From an uncultured Dysgonomonas sp. (GTDB lineage Bacteria > Bacteroidota > Bacteroidia > Bacteroidales > Dysgonomonadaceae), in contig CALNCC010000102.1 of NCBI GenBank assembly GCA_937875275.1, positions 1 to 45,470 on the forward strand: DNA of 45,470 bases. Direction: 5' to 3'. Below, piece after piece: positions 16,465 through 25,184 of this stretch. Position numbers and translations under genes: made by a program. The notes under the pieces were generated by a model that worked only from the letters and a program-made list of their open reading frames with translations, was not told the DNA's origin and did no database searches. Numbering within the stretch: the first letter of the stretch is position 1; each line of letters opens with the position of its first letter.

Positions 16465-18561
16465 ATGAACAGAAAAGCTTTACTAATCTCTTTAGTTTCA
16501 ATTTGTTTTACGGCATCTCTGATAGCACAAGGCAGGGGTGGACAGCCATATACTCCGGCACCTTCTAAAAATGAATTTTATGTTAAAGATAAAATGTGGT
16601 CGATCTCTGTAGGAGGTGGAGCACAAATGTATGTTGGTGAAGATGACAACAAAGTAAGCTTCAACAAAAGACTGACCGTCGCCCCAACCATCACTGTGGC
16701 ACGCCGATTGAGCAGTGTCTTCTCCGCCAGACTACAAGTAACCGGAGGAACCCTACATGGATATAATGACGGATGGGCCGGCACTTACACCAAATGGGAT
16801 GACAAAGCATCCTACTACCCAGATAAAGCCACATTAGACCCGCAATGGGAATATATGGGATGGAAAGAAAACGAAGATTACGTCAAAAGAGACGGGGACA
16901 AACACTACGTACCCATCATAGAGGAATACAATGCAGAAAACAAGAATCTATATCTACAAACAATTCATTATATAGGATTTCATGGCGACCTTTCCGTTGC
17001 CCTGATTAATGCCTTGAATGGATACCAACCATACCGTAGATTCGAGATTTCTCCATTTCTCAGTTTAGGAGTATACCAACGCTTTGCCCACAGAGGTAAT
17101 CTCTCCAGCTCATTTGTCGGTATAGGAGCCGGAGCAAACATATCTGTTCGTTTAGACGATAATTGGGGACTATTTGCCGAAGGTAGAGGAATGGTTGTCA
17201 ATGACACCTTCGACGGAGAAAAAGGCTCGATGAGCAATAATGGTATCGGAAGTTTAACGGCAGGTGTTACTTACCATTTCGGAACACCAAGATACATTGA
17301 CCCTGCATTAGACAAACGTTACAGCATACCTTACAGCATCGTAGAAGACAAAGATAAAATGGTTTTAGTTCCGGGAGGAAATATAGAAATCGGAGCCGGT
17401 TTTGATCCGGTATGGTGCGAAGATGCTCCGACAAAGCTTGTATCTGTCAGTCCGTTTTGGATGGATCAGACCGAAGTTACGAACAAACAATATAGAGAAT
17501 TTGTATACTATGTGCGCGACTCCATCATCAGAGAAAGATTAGCTGATCCGGCATTCGGAAACAATTCATCTTATTTGAAAGCAAACAAATATGGAGAGTT
17601 AGTACTTAACTGGGGTAAACCTATTCCGTGGAGAAATGCAACACAAGGAGAAGCTGCTGCAATATCAAGCGTTATGCAGGAAAACGGCAACATCAATCCT
17701 AAAGCATTATTTTACAGATATAACAGATTCGATTCACACAGCTATTATGCATGTCTCGATCAGTTGAGCAAAGGCGTAAACAGTGTGCAAATAGCTAAGG
17801 ATACGGCATATGTAGATAGAGAAGGATATATTGTGAGAAGAACAATCACAAGAGATTCGAGAGGTTCGCAAATGGATTTCACAAACACATATATTACAAA
17901 TGTGTATCCGGATGAAATGAGTTGGGCTACAGATTTCCCTAATTCGAAAAATGACCAATACGTTGGCACTTATTTCGCATCCGAAGCATACAACAATCAT
18001 CCGGTATTAGGCGTATCGTGGACACAAGCCGACGCTTTCTGCGCTTGGCGTACCGAAATGTACCTTGCAAGCGGCAAAAGCCTGAAAGGATTTACAGAAT
18101 ATCGTCTTCCTTCCGAAGCCGAGTGGGAATATGCAGCAAGAGACGGTAGATCGGAACAAGTATATCCTTGGTTGTCAGAAAAGACTCATACGTCAGATGG
18201 ATTAGCACACCTAAACTACCGTGGTTCAACAGAACTTAAAGACTTGGTGATGCAGGTTGGAGCATTCCTTCCTAACAGATTCGGTTTGTACGACATGTCG
18301 GGTAATGCTGCCGAGTGGACAGCATCAACATACGTAGAAACAGTGGACAATATTTCAAGTCCGGCAAATCCGAACTTTGATTACAGAGCCAGTTTTGATG
18401 ATCCGGCTATATTAAAAAGAAAAGTAGTAAAAGGTGGTTCATGGAAAGATACTGGAGCTTTTGTGAATCCGGGGGTAAAAACCTTTGAACAACAAGATAG
18501 GGGAAGATCATATATCGGTTTTAGATGTATCAGATCGTGGGTTTCGACTGAAAAAAAATAA
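16465..18561 (+). CDS. gldK: GldK/PorK type IX secretion ring protein fused to an N-terminal outer-membrane beta-barrel domain
   Basis: 698 residues from ATG 16465; an upstream in-frame TTG at 16393 lies in the promoter region and is rejected. GldK/PorK is the periplasmic ring component of the type IX secretion system, normally a lipoprotein of roughly 450-500 residues with a formylglycine-enzyme-like (SUMF1) fold. That fold is here at about 299-698: LVPGGNIEIG, FWMDQTEVTNKQYREF, YRLPSEAEWEYAARDG, GLYDMSGNAAEWTAS, GRSYIGFRCIRS. Catalytic FGE cysteines are absent, as expected for GldK. Unusually, residues 43-272 look like an outer-membrane barrel, from MWSISVGGGAQMYVG to an aromatic-ended strand SLTAGVTYHF. 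The signal peptide ends at AQ; Cys14 sits in VSIC without a good lipobox. gldL starts 66 bases downstream. Confidence 0.85.
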   Translation: MNRKALLISLVSICFTASLIAQGRGGQPYTPAPSKNEFYVKDKMWSISVGGGAQMYVGEDDNKVSFNKRLTVAPTITVARRLSSVFSARLQVTGGTLHGYNDGWAGTYTKWDDKASYYPDKATLDPQWEYMGWKENEDYVKRDGDKHYVPIIEEYNAENKNLYLQTIHYIGFHGDLSVALINALNGYQPYRRFEISPFLSLGVYQRFAHRGNLSSSFVGIGAGANISVRLDDNWGLFAEGRGMVVNDTFDGEKGSMSNNGIGSLTAGVTYHFGTPRYIDPALDKRYSIPYSIVEDKDKMVLVPGGNIEIGAGFDPVWCEDAPTKLVSVSPFWMDQTEVTNKQYREFVYYVRDSIIRERLADPAFGNNSSYLKANKYGELVLNWGKPIPWRNATQGEAAAISSVMQENGNINPKALFYRYNRFDSHSYYACLDQLSKGVNSVQIAKDTAYVDREGYIVRRTITRDSRGSQMDFTNTYITNVYPDEMSWATDFPNSKNDQYVGTYFASEAYNNHPVLGVSWTQADAFCAWRTEMYLASGKSLKGFTEYRLPSEAEWEYAARDGRSEQVYPWLSEKTHTSDGLAHLNYRGSTELKDLVMQVGAFLPNRFGLYDMSGNAAEWTASTYVETVDNISSPANPNFDYRASFDDPAILKRKVVKGGSWKDTGAFVNPGVKTFEQQDRGRSYIGFRCIRSWVSTEKK

Positions 18562-18627
18562 TAGATACCCAACAAAATAAAATTGCACCTTATCCGTTTT
18601 GTTCTTAGGAATCAAATGTAAAAAAAG

Positions 18628-19383
18628 ATGAGAAAAAAGAATAATGTGGAGACTTTCTTAGCAAGCCCAACAGGAGCACGTTTGTTTAACATCTTCTACA
18701 GTTGGGGTGCGTCGGTGGTCATTATAGGTGCAATGTTCCATGTTGTACATCTTCCATACGCAAATCAAATATTCATGGTCGGGATGATAGTCGAGGCCTT
18801 AGTATTCTTTGTCTGGGGATTTGCAAATCCGGATGTAGCCGGAAAAGACGATGATACACAAGCGAGCAGTGTTGCCATATCAGGTGGTAGTGTAGCAAGT
18901 GGTGCGATACAACAACCATTAGGTGGAGGCGGTATTAGAACAGCAACATCGTCAAACAATGTGAACAATAGGAATATTTCGATATCGACTAAAGATGTAG
19001 AATCTTTGTCGGGTGAAATCGGAGACCTGAACAATGCTTCGGGATCACTCGTAGAGTCATACCAAAAGATCTTGAATAACACAGAAGGGCTATCTGCCGG
19101 TAGCGAAGTATTTGCGAAGAACATTGAGGTATTGAACCAACATGTCAGCGGATTGAACAAGATATACGAAACCCAGTTGCAGTCGATAACCGACCAAATG
19201 TCTGCGGTTAAACATACGAATGAAAGCCTTGAGCGAATTAAAAATATGTATAGTGAAGCTGTCTTCGACAGTTCTGCATTCAAGCGTGAAACAGAAAAAA
19301 TGACGAAGAACATCGAAGCATTGAACGGCGTTTACTCTCGCCTACTCGATGCGATGACAACAAGCAGTCATCTGCGATCGTAA
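18628..19383 (+). CDS. gldL: GldL/PorL, type IX secretion inner-membrane motor protein
   Basis: 251 residues. Two membrane helices near the N terminus (about 19-39, LFNIFYSWGASVVIIGAM, and 46-66, QIFMVGMIVEALVFFVWGFA) are followed by a long cytoplasmic part predicted to be largely helical (SLERIKNMYSEAVFDSSAF region). Together with GldM it forms the proton-driven rotary motor that powers type IX secretion and, in gliding species, motility. The acidic residue in helix 2 (MIVEALVFF) is the one known to be important for proton flow in GldL. The gene sits between gldK and gldM in the conserved order. Confidence 0.95.
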   Translation: MRKKNNVETFLASPTGARLFNIFYSWGASVVIIGAMFHVVHLPYANQIFMVGMIVEALVFFVWGFANPDVAGKDDDTQASSVAISGGSVASGAIQQPLGGGGIRTATSSNNVNNRNISISTKDVESLSGEIGDLNNASGSLVESYQKILNNTEGLSAGSEVFAKNIEVLNQHVSGLNKIYETQLQSITDQMSAVKHTNESLERIKNMYSEAVFDSSAFKRETEKMTKNIEALNGVYSRLLDAMTTSSHLRS

Positions 19384-19457
19384 GATTCACTATTATCATT
19401 CCCACGTAGTGCGGTAATGAAGAAAAAGACATATTTATAATTCAAAAGAAATAATCA

Positions 19458-21014
19458 ATGGCGGCTAATTCCGGACAGTCCACAAGACAGAAGATGATAA
19501 ACCTGATGTATCTGGTTTTCATCGCTATGCTGGCACTAAATGTGTCAACAGAGGTCTTAAATGGGTTCGATCTTATAAATGATAATTTGCTTAAGGATAT
19601 TGAAAACGCATCTGCTCGAAATAAGCAAATATATGAAGAAATAAACACTTCGTACAACAATAATCCTGAGAAAACAGAGAAGTCATATTTCGGAGCCTTA
19701 GAAGTAAAAGAGCAAACAGATTCGTTGTTTAATTATATACAAAGCCTAAAAATCGAGATAGCAAAAAAGAGTGACGGAAAAGATGCTGATATCAACAATC
19801 TGAAATCGAAAGATAATTTGGATGCATCATCAGAAGTTATGTTATCACCGATTAATGGTCAGGGAAAAAAGCTTAAAAGTGCAGTTGACGGATATAGAGA
19901 TAGAGTCAATGCATTAGTAATTGATCCGGCTAAGAAAGAATTTATTGCAACCAGTTTATCAACAGAGCCTTCGGCGAGAGCGAAGAAAGACTTAAAAAAC
20001 TGGATACAAGCTTCTTTCGAAAATATGCCGAGTATTGCGGTAATGACTTATCTGTCAGAATTGCAATCAAACATCAAGATGGCCGAAGGGGAAGCCTTGA
20101 CCAACCTGTTGAAGAACATTGATGTTAGCGATTACAGAGTAAATGAACTGCAAGCTTTTGTGATACCCGAATCAAACATTGTGATGCAGGGAATGCCATA
20201 TAATGCTAAGATAGTTTTGGCGGCAGTCGACACTACTCAGAGACCTCGCATCGTGGTTGACGGAAAAGAGATTGAGAACGGAAGTTATCAGGCTCTTACC
20301 GGAAGACCGGGCACATTCCAACTCAAAGGTATGTTGGAGTTGGGAGGTATTGGCGGACAAACGATCAACAGAGAATTCACTCGTGAATATACTGTGATTG
20401 AACCAATGGCAACTGTGGCGCCACTATTGATGAATGTTTTATATGCAGGTATTGAAAATGAAATGAGTATATCTGTGCCGGGAGTTGTGCACAAAGATAT
20501 TATAGCTTCGGCAACAGGAGGAACTTTGACTGCAAAAGGAAACATCTGGGTAGCCAAGCCGAGCCAAGATATTGGCGGCAAATTTATGATCAACGTAGCA
20601 GCAAGAGTAAACGGTAGTCAACGGACTATCGCACAGAAAGAATTTAGAATAAGGGCACTACCCGACCCTACTGCATACGTAAGCTATAAGGATGCGGGCG
20701 GAGCAGTAAGAGCGGTTAAAGCCGGAGGAACAATTCCGAGGTCGGCATTAATCAATTCGGGAGGAATAAGAGCCTCCATCGACGATGGCGTTCTTGATTT
20801 ACCATTTACCGTGGTAAGTTTCAGAACCGAAACCGTAGATGCAATGGGCAACGCGATGCCTCTACTGTCTGAAGGAAGTAATTTTTCGGGAAGGCAGGTT
20901 GAACAGATACGCGAATTAGACAGAGGTCGGAAATTATTTATAACTGAAATAAAAGTAAAAGGTCCTGACGGACGAGAACGAACAATCGGAACTTTAGACT
21001 TGAAACTGAATTAA
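19458..21014 (+). CDS. gldM: GldM/PorM, type IX secretion motor shaft protein
   Basis: 518 residues. A single N-terminal helix (QKMINLMYLVFIAMLALNV) crosses the inner membrane and pairs with GldL. The remainder is periplasmic: a helical D1 region (about 35-220) and three beta domains that reach the GldK/GldN ring, with a GldM_C-type end (FRTETVDAMGNAMPLLSEG...RTIGTLDLKLN). The length matches PorM. The start MAANSGQSTRQKMINLMYLV is typical. It lies 74 bases after gldL, and gldN follows 42 bases later. Confidence 0.95.
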   Translation: MAANSGQSTRQKMINLMYLVFIAMLALNVSTEVLNGFDLINDNLLKDIENASARNKQIYEEINTSYNNNPEKTEKSYFGALEVKEQTDSLFNYIQSLKIEIAKKSDGKDADINNLKSKDNLDASSEVMLSPINGQGKKLKSAVDGYRDRVNALVIDPAKKEFIATSLSTEPSARAKKDLKNWIQASFENMPSIAVMTYLSELQSNIKMAEGEALTNLLKNIDVSDYRVNELQAFVIPESNIVMQGMPYNAKIVLAAVDTTQRPRIVVDGKEIENGSYQALTGRPGTFQLKGMLELGGIGGQTINREFTREYTVIEPMATVAPLLMNVLYAGIENEMSISVPGVVHKDIIASATGGTLTAKGNIWVAKPSQDIGGKFMINVAARVNGSQRTIAQKEFRIRALPDPTAYVSYKDAGGAVRAVKAGGTIPRSALINSGGIRASIDDGVLDLPFTVVSFRTETVDAMGNAMPLLSEGSNFSGRQVEQIRELDRGRKLFITEIKVKGPDGRERTIGTLDLKLN

Positions 21015-21056
21015 GATAAGACTGAATTTTAATTAACACAATAAAACTACTTAATT

Positions 21057-21914
21057 ATGAGATACGTATTATTAGCTCTGCTTATGGGGCTTGTGATGAG
21101 TTCTTTAGAAGCTCAGGATGGCTCATCTAAAGCAGAAAAGACAAGCACGAATGCGTCATTCAAAGATCAGGCAATCCATTTCGGGGGGCAAACATCAGAC
21201 ATTCTACCCACATCGTCGTGGGCAAGAACGATATACAGGACAGTATCTAAAGATGATATTGAAAACTCATTGCTCTTTACACCGGCAGTGTCGGATAATG
21301 AGCATGTCAATTTGTTCTCTTTGCTGATGAAACTTCTTAGCGAGCAAAATGATGTGCCTATATATGAGTTTCAGTACAAGGTTGATGAAAACAACCCTTT
21401 AACTCCAACGCATCTATCTGCTATATTGAACGAGAACGACATACCTTACACCATTCAGAACGGCAGATTTATCTCTGTTCCGGACACATGCCGATTGGCA
21501 GACAATGTAACGGCGTACAATGTTAAGGAAGTTTGGACATATGACCCGCGAGCAAATAGAGGATATGCCAAAATTGAAGCTATATGCCCTATCCTTGATA
21601 TGAATGAGACAGAAGATACCGGTATAGGTTCTAAAATATCAATGGGTTGGATTCCATTCGATTGTTTAGCACCTTATCTGATGAGAGCTAAAGTTACTCT
21701 GCCAAATGAGTTGAAGAAATGCGACAAAGAGACTGTTTCCGAATTAAGCATGTTTGAATACATCGCTAATAGACATTACACAGGAGAAATATACCAACTT
21801 GACAACAGTATGTTGGTTGATCATCTGAAAATAGGACAGCCACTCAGCGAACTGCAAGCACTTGTCGAAGATTGGTTAGTTTTTGTAGAGAAAGACTTCA
21901 CAAAATTTAAGTAA
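21057..21914 (+). CDS. gldN: GldN/PorN, type IX secretion periplasmic ring protein
   Basis: 285 residues. A signal peptide (MRYVLLALLMGLVMSSLEAQ) is followed by the GldN domain; diagnostic stretches include SSWARTIYRTVSKDDIEN, NVKEVWTYDPRANRGYAKIE and GWIPFDCLAPYLMRAKV. GldN binds GldK to form the large outer ring, and its contact surface in this strain would be the SUMF1-like part of the fused GldK. It is the last gene of the operon; hairpins at 21911-21929 and 21950-21996 lie between it and the convergent licD gene. Confidence 0.93.
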   Translation: MRYVLLALLMGLVMSSLEAQDGSSKAEKTSTNASFKDQAIHFGGQTSDILPTSSWARTIYRTVSKDDIENSLLFTPAVSDNEHVNLFSLLMKLLSEQNDVPIYEFQYKVDENNPLTPTHLSAILNENDIPYTIQNGRFISVPDTCRLADNVTAYNVKEVWTYDPRANRGYAKIEAICPILDMNETEDTGIGSKISMGWIPFDCLAPYLMRAKVTLPNELKKCDKETVSELSMFEYIANRHYTGEIYQLDNSMLVDHLKIGQPLSELQALVEDWLVFVEKDFTKFK

Positions 21915-21949
21915 CGGCAATCTCGTTACTATCCCAATTAGAATATATC

Positions 21950-21996
21950 AAGCCCTCTGCTCGACATTGTATATCAATTTGTTGAATAGAGGGCTT
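21950..21996. terminator. Long-loop inverted repeat between convergent gldN and licD
   Basis: AAGCCCTCT (21950-21958) is complementary to AGAGGGCTT (21988-21996) with a 29-base loop. A smaller hairpin GTAACG/CGTTAC lies at 21911-21929 over the gldN stop. Neither has a proper U tract, so the terminator call is tentative. Confidence 0.35.
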
Positions 21997-21998
21997 AA

Positions 21999-22820
21999 CT
22001 ATTTAAAGAACTCAACCTTTTGGAAATGAGTTTCACGTTTATCTTCCGCCGGAATCTTCATATAATCGCCATACTGCACAGTGAGGTATTTGTCGGGGTT
22101 CTTAGGGGCAGAAAACGGCAAGCCTTCAAATATTATTTTACACACAGGAAACATATAAGTGGCGTTGTGGTTGGTCGAGTTTCCAATACCATAGCTGTGC
22201 AAAATATTGTCCGACTTTGTGATTGAGCAAATCAGACGGGCAATCTGCGCAAATGCACATCCTAACGGATATAACAGGAGTGATAGACTGTACTCGTAGA
22301 AATAACGCAGAGAGTGAAGCGGTTTTCCTCGTTTCAGACGGCGAAAAGCTCGCCCATAAAAGAAATCGACAAAATCTTTAAGCCACCTGTAACTGCGTTC
22401 TTCCGAAAAGATATCAATATAATAACCCTTCTCTTTATATTGTGCTGCATCTTCCTCCTCATTATGTACAATAGAAAACCGATCTCTGACTTTCGAGAAC
22501 AAAAGTCGGTAGCTCTTTTCTTTCGGCGTTTGCAGATAAAGATTATCAGGCAACTCTTTCGGTAATATTTTGAGCAATTTTTTATAATCTTTCCTCATCA
22601 GTTCTATATCTATATCATCATCCCAAGGGATAAATCCTCCGTGCCGTATTGCCCCCAACAGAGTGCCTCCACTAACCCAATAAGGTAAATTATGTTTGTC
22701 GCATATTTCGGTAACAGCAATTAAAATATCGAGCATTTTTAATTGCAAAGTTCTCAACTCCGATCCGTCAGGATTGTATTTCTCTCTGAGGACAGCAGTT
22801 TCGTCAGCTATATTTTTCAT
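21999..22820 (-). CDS. LicD family phosphotransferase
   Basis: 273 residues of the LicD family (nucleotidyltransferase fold), whose best-known members attach phosphocholine to surface glycans. The signature is intact: LPYWVSGGTLLGAIRHGGF followed by IPWDDDIDIELMRKDY, where the Asp residues bind metal, and YYIDIFSEERSY further on. No signal peptide is seen, in keeping with a cytoplasmic enzyme. No choline-uptake or activation genes lie nearby, so the transferred group may be something other than phosphocholine. It starts 2 bases after the holA stop and is the last gene of an amn-holA-licD run. Confidence 0.85.
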   Translation of the reverse strand: MKNIADETAVLREKYNPDGSELRTLQLKMLDILIAVTEICDKHNLPYWVSGGTLLGAIRHGGFIPWDDDIDIELMRKDYKKLLKILPKELPDNLYLQTPKEKSYRLLFSKVRDRFSIVHNEEEDAAQYKEKGYYIDIFSEERSYRWLKDFVDFFYGRAFRRLKRGKPLHSLRYFYEYSLSLLLYPLGCAFAQIARLICSITKSDNILHSYGIGNSTNHNATYMFPVCKIIFEGLPFSAPKNPDKYLTVQYGDYMKIPAEDKRETHFQKVEFFK

Positions 22821-22822
22821 TG

Positions 22823-23827
22823 TTAGTGAATGATTTTAAATAAAAGTTCTTTCAACAACTCTCCATCGGGCGTAGATACATTGTCCACTCCTTTCCCCTT
22901 TGCATCATAAGTTCGCAACAAGGATATTATCTGCATGCATTTGAATGCATTGTAGTGTTTCAATGCGAGCACATAGTCTTTAGCCTGAAATGTGTTGCGG
23001 AATCCCAACTCATTAGCAATTCCTTGTTCGGTTTTGTTCGGAGCCCAATAACAGATCATCAGGTTGCTGAAAAAATTGAACAAGATGGAAAGAGTCATTA
23101 TATATGGATTATTCTTGGGGTTCTTCTCGAAGTAATCAGCGATACGATTTACCTTAAAGATATCCTTCTCAATAACCGCCTTTAGCAATTCGAAATTATT
23201 GTATTGCTTGCTGATTCCGATATTCTGTTCTATCAGATCGGGAGTAATAGCCTTTTGTCCGGCAGGCAGTGATATTTGCAATTTCTCTATCTCGTGAGAC
23301 AGTTTACTAATATCGTTTCCTAAATAGTCGGTCAGCATCTGCGCTCCTTTCTGATCAATCGCCAACCCCTTGGCCTTAATATACGACACAATAAATGCCG
23401 GCATCTTATAGTCGGGTATCTTTGGGGATTCTACGATAATTCCATTTTTATCAATCGAAGCATATAATTTTTTCCGTTTGTCCAACGATCCGCCTTTATA
23501 GTTCAAGACAAGTATCGTACTTTTCAACGGATTTTTTATATATACTTCCAGTTCCTCTATCTTACTCAAATCTTGAGCCTCACGAACAACAATCAGTTGG
23601 CGCTCCGACATCATCGGGAAACGACGAGCTGCCGTTATCAGGTCTATCACATTCGAGTCCTTCCCATACAATATATACTGATTAAAGTCACGCTCTTCTT
23701 CAGGTATAACCTTATCCATCAACAGCGTTGTGAGTTCATCAATATAGTACGGTTCTTCGCCCATAAAGAGATAGACAGGAGAGAATTTCCCTGCTAATAT
23801 ATCAGATTTTGCCTGCTCAAAATTCAT
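22823..23827 (-). CDS. holA: DNA polymerase III delta subunit
   Basis: 334 residues, the standard length. HolA opens the sliding clamp as part of the clamp-loader complex at the replication fork. The N terminus MNFEQAKSDILAGKFSPVYL, LFMGEEPYYIDEL and the region SERQLIVVREAQDLSKIEEL match the clamp-loader domain; the Walker motifs are degenerate, as is normal for delta, which does not bind ATP. LSHEIEKLQISLP and YNNFELLKAVIEKDIFKVNR belong to the helical lid and C-terminal collar. It begins 2 bases after the amn stop, so the two are co-transcribed. Confidence 0.93.
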   Translation of the reverse strand: MNFEQAKSDILAGKFSPVYLFMGEEPYYIDELTTLLMDKVIPEEERDFNQYILYGKDSNVIDLITAARRFPMMSERQLIVVREAQDLSKIEELEVYIKNPLKSTILVLNYKGGSLDKRKKLYASIDKNGIIVESPKIPDYKMPAFIVSYIKAKGLAIDQKGAQMLTDYLGNDISKLSHEIEKLQISLPAGQKAITPDLIEQNIGISKQYNNFELLKAVIEKDIFKVNRIADYFEKNPKNNPYIMTLSILFNFFSNLMICYWAPNKTEQGIANELGFRNTFQAKDYVLALKHYNAFKCMQIISLLRTYDAKGKGVDNVSTPDGELLKELLFKIIH

Positions 23828-23829
23828 TT

Positions 23830-24603
23830 TTATTCGAAACGTAGATGTTTGACGGTAGTTCCCATATTTATCAATGTCGTAAGAGCTTTTATTCCTATAT
23901 GAACGTGCTCCTCAACAAACGTTTTAGTAACATAGCTATCACTTCTCTCGGTTTTCACCCCATCCGAAATCATCGGCTGATCCGAAACGAGCAAAAGCGC
24001 ACCTGTCGGTATATGGTTTGCAAATCCGCATGTAAAGAGAGTCGCCGTTTCCATATCGACGGCCATTACTCGTATTTTGCGTAAATAATCTTTAAAGTTA
24101 TCATCGTGCTCCCATACACGCCTATTGGTGGTGTACACCGTCCCGGTCCAATAGTCTCGCCCAAAATCGCGAATATTGGATGACAATGACCTCAACAGAT
24201 TAAATGCCGGTAAAGATGGCACTTCGGGTGGATAATAGTCATTAGATGTTCCTTCGCCTCTGATGGCGGCAATGGGCAAGATATAATCTCCAACCTCATT
24301 GACTTTCTTTATTCCTCCACATTTGCCAAGGAACAATACTGCCTTAGGCTGTATTGCACTCAGCAAGTCCATTATAGAAGCTGCATTAGCACTCCCCATC
24401 CCAAAGTTGATAATCGTTATCCCGTTGGCAGAAGCATTCGCCATATTAGCATCCAATCCCAAAATGGGAACATTGAAATGGTTTGCAAACACTTCTACAT
24501 ATTTCGAGAAGTTGGTGAGCAAAATATGTTTTGTAAATTGATCTAAAGGTCGCTTTGTGTAACGAGGCAACCAATTTTCAACAATTTCTTGTTTCGTTTT
24601 CAT
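23830..24603 (-). CDS. amn: AMP nucleosidase
   Basis: 257 residues from the ATG at 24603 (MKTKQEIVENWLPRYTKRPL). The frame is open 60 codons further upstream, but that part would run through the promoter box at 24638-24645 and into the divergent gene, so the shorter start is chosen. The enzyme splits AMP into adenine and ribose 5-phosphate. Phosphorylase-superfamily motifs are visible: INFGMGSANAASIMDLL, LFLGKCGGIKKVNEVGDY, VMAVDMETATLFTCGF, LLLVSDQPM. The size matches the short Bacteroidota form, which lacks the N-terminal domain of the E. coli enzyme. Confidence 0.92.
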   Translation of the reverse strand: MKTKQEIVENWLPRYTKRPLDQFTKHILLTNFSKYVEVFANHFNVPILGLDANMANASANGITIINFGMGSANAASIMDLLSAIQPKAVLFLGKCGGIKKVNEVGDYILPIAAIRGEGTSNDYYPPEVPSLPAFNLLRSLSSNIRDFGRDYWTGTVYTTNRRVWEHDDNFKDYLRKIRVMAVDMETATLFTCGFANHIPTGALLLVSDQPMISDGVKTERSDSYVTKTFVEEHVHIGIKALTTLINMGTTVKHLRFE

Positions 24604-24637
24604 ATTAAACTTAAATTTGTTTCTAATGTACAATAGA

Positions 24638-24645
24638 CAAAGGTA
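24638..24645 (-). promoter_or_regulatory. Candidate -7 box of the amn-holA-licD operon
   Basis: On the minus strand TACCTTTG fits TAnnTTTG; transcription would begin near 24632, about 28 bases before the amn ATG. It lies in the 46-base gap between amn and the divergent gene starting at 24650. Confidence 0.45.
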
Positions 24646-24649
24646 GCAA

Positions 24650-25117
24650 ATGTTGAAATTAAATCTGCCGTCATATAATGTAAAGGTAAAAAAAATAGAT
24701 GACAAACTATTCGTTTTCGATGGTTTGCGGAAAAAGTATGTTGCACTCACTCCCGAAGAATGGGTGCGCCAGCATTTCATCAACTATCTTGTTACTGAAA
24801 AAGACTATCCGTCTACCCTCATTGCCAATGAAATACAAATAAACCTAAATAATCAGAAAGTCAGATGCGATTCGGTTGTGTATAACCGAAACATACAACC
24901 ATTGATGATAATAGAATACAAAGCACCTCAAGTAACAGTCAACCAGCAAGTATTCGATCAGATAGCAAAGTATAATATTGTTCTGAAAGTAGATTTCCTG
25001 ATTGTTTCGAATGGACTGGAACATTATTGCTGTAAAATCGATTATGAGAAGCAATCATTTCATTTCTTGAAAGATATCCCTTCCTACGAAGAATTAAATC
25101 CGCATGTGGAAAAATAA
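24650..25117 (+). CDS. Stand-alone HsdR N-terminal-domain (PD-(D/E)XK nuclease-like) protein
   Basis: 155 residues resembling only the nuclease domain of type I restriction subunit HsdR. The core CDSVVYN...PLMIIEYKAPQVTVNQQ supplies the D...ExK active-site pattern, and VDFLIVSNGLEHYCCKID completes the fold. There is no helicase part and no hsdM or hsdS nearby, so this is not a restriction system; small proteins of this kind are widespread in Bacteroidota with no assigned role. It is transcribed divergently from amn with 46 bases between the starts. Confidence 0.75.
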   Translation: MLKLNLPSYNVKVKKIDDKLFVFDGLRKKYVALTPEEWVRQHFINYLVTEKDYPSTLIANEIQINLNNQKVRCDSVVYNRNIQPLMIIEYKAPQVTVNQQVFDQIAKYNIVLKVDFLIVSNGLEHYCCKIDYEKQSFHFLKDIPSYEELNPHVEK

Positions 25118-25153
25118 ATTCAATTCCATGTAAATTGTAAATATAGAAATTAT

Positions 25154-25161
25154 TACCTTTG
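25154..25161 (+). promoter_or_regulatory. Candidate -7 box for the 880-residue exported protein
   Basis: TACCTTTG fits TAnnTTTG and would start the transcript near 25168, 17 bases before the ATG at 25185. An ATTG 16 bases upstream (25134-25137) is a weak -33 candidate. Confidence 0.45.
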
Positions 25162-25184
25162 AACCTCACCTTATTATTTTCATC

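Noticed and set aside
17362..18561. Active formylglycine-generating enzyme
   Set aside because: The C-terminal active-site cysteine pair is absent and the gene lies in the gldKLMN order, so this is the non-enzymatic GldK version of the fold.
24604..24783. 60-residue N-terminal extension of AMP nucleosidase
   Set aside because: It overlaps the divergent gene and the promoter box and does not look like coding sequence of the family.
24650..25117. Type I restriction-modification system
   Set aside because: Only the small N-terminal nuclease domain is present; no hsdM, hsdS or helicase part is found in the window.
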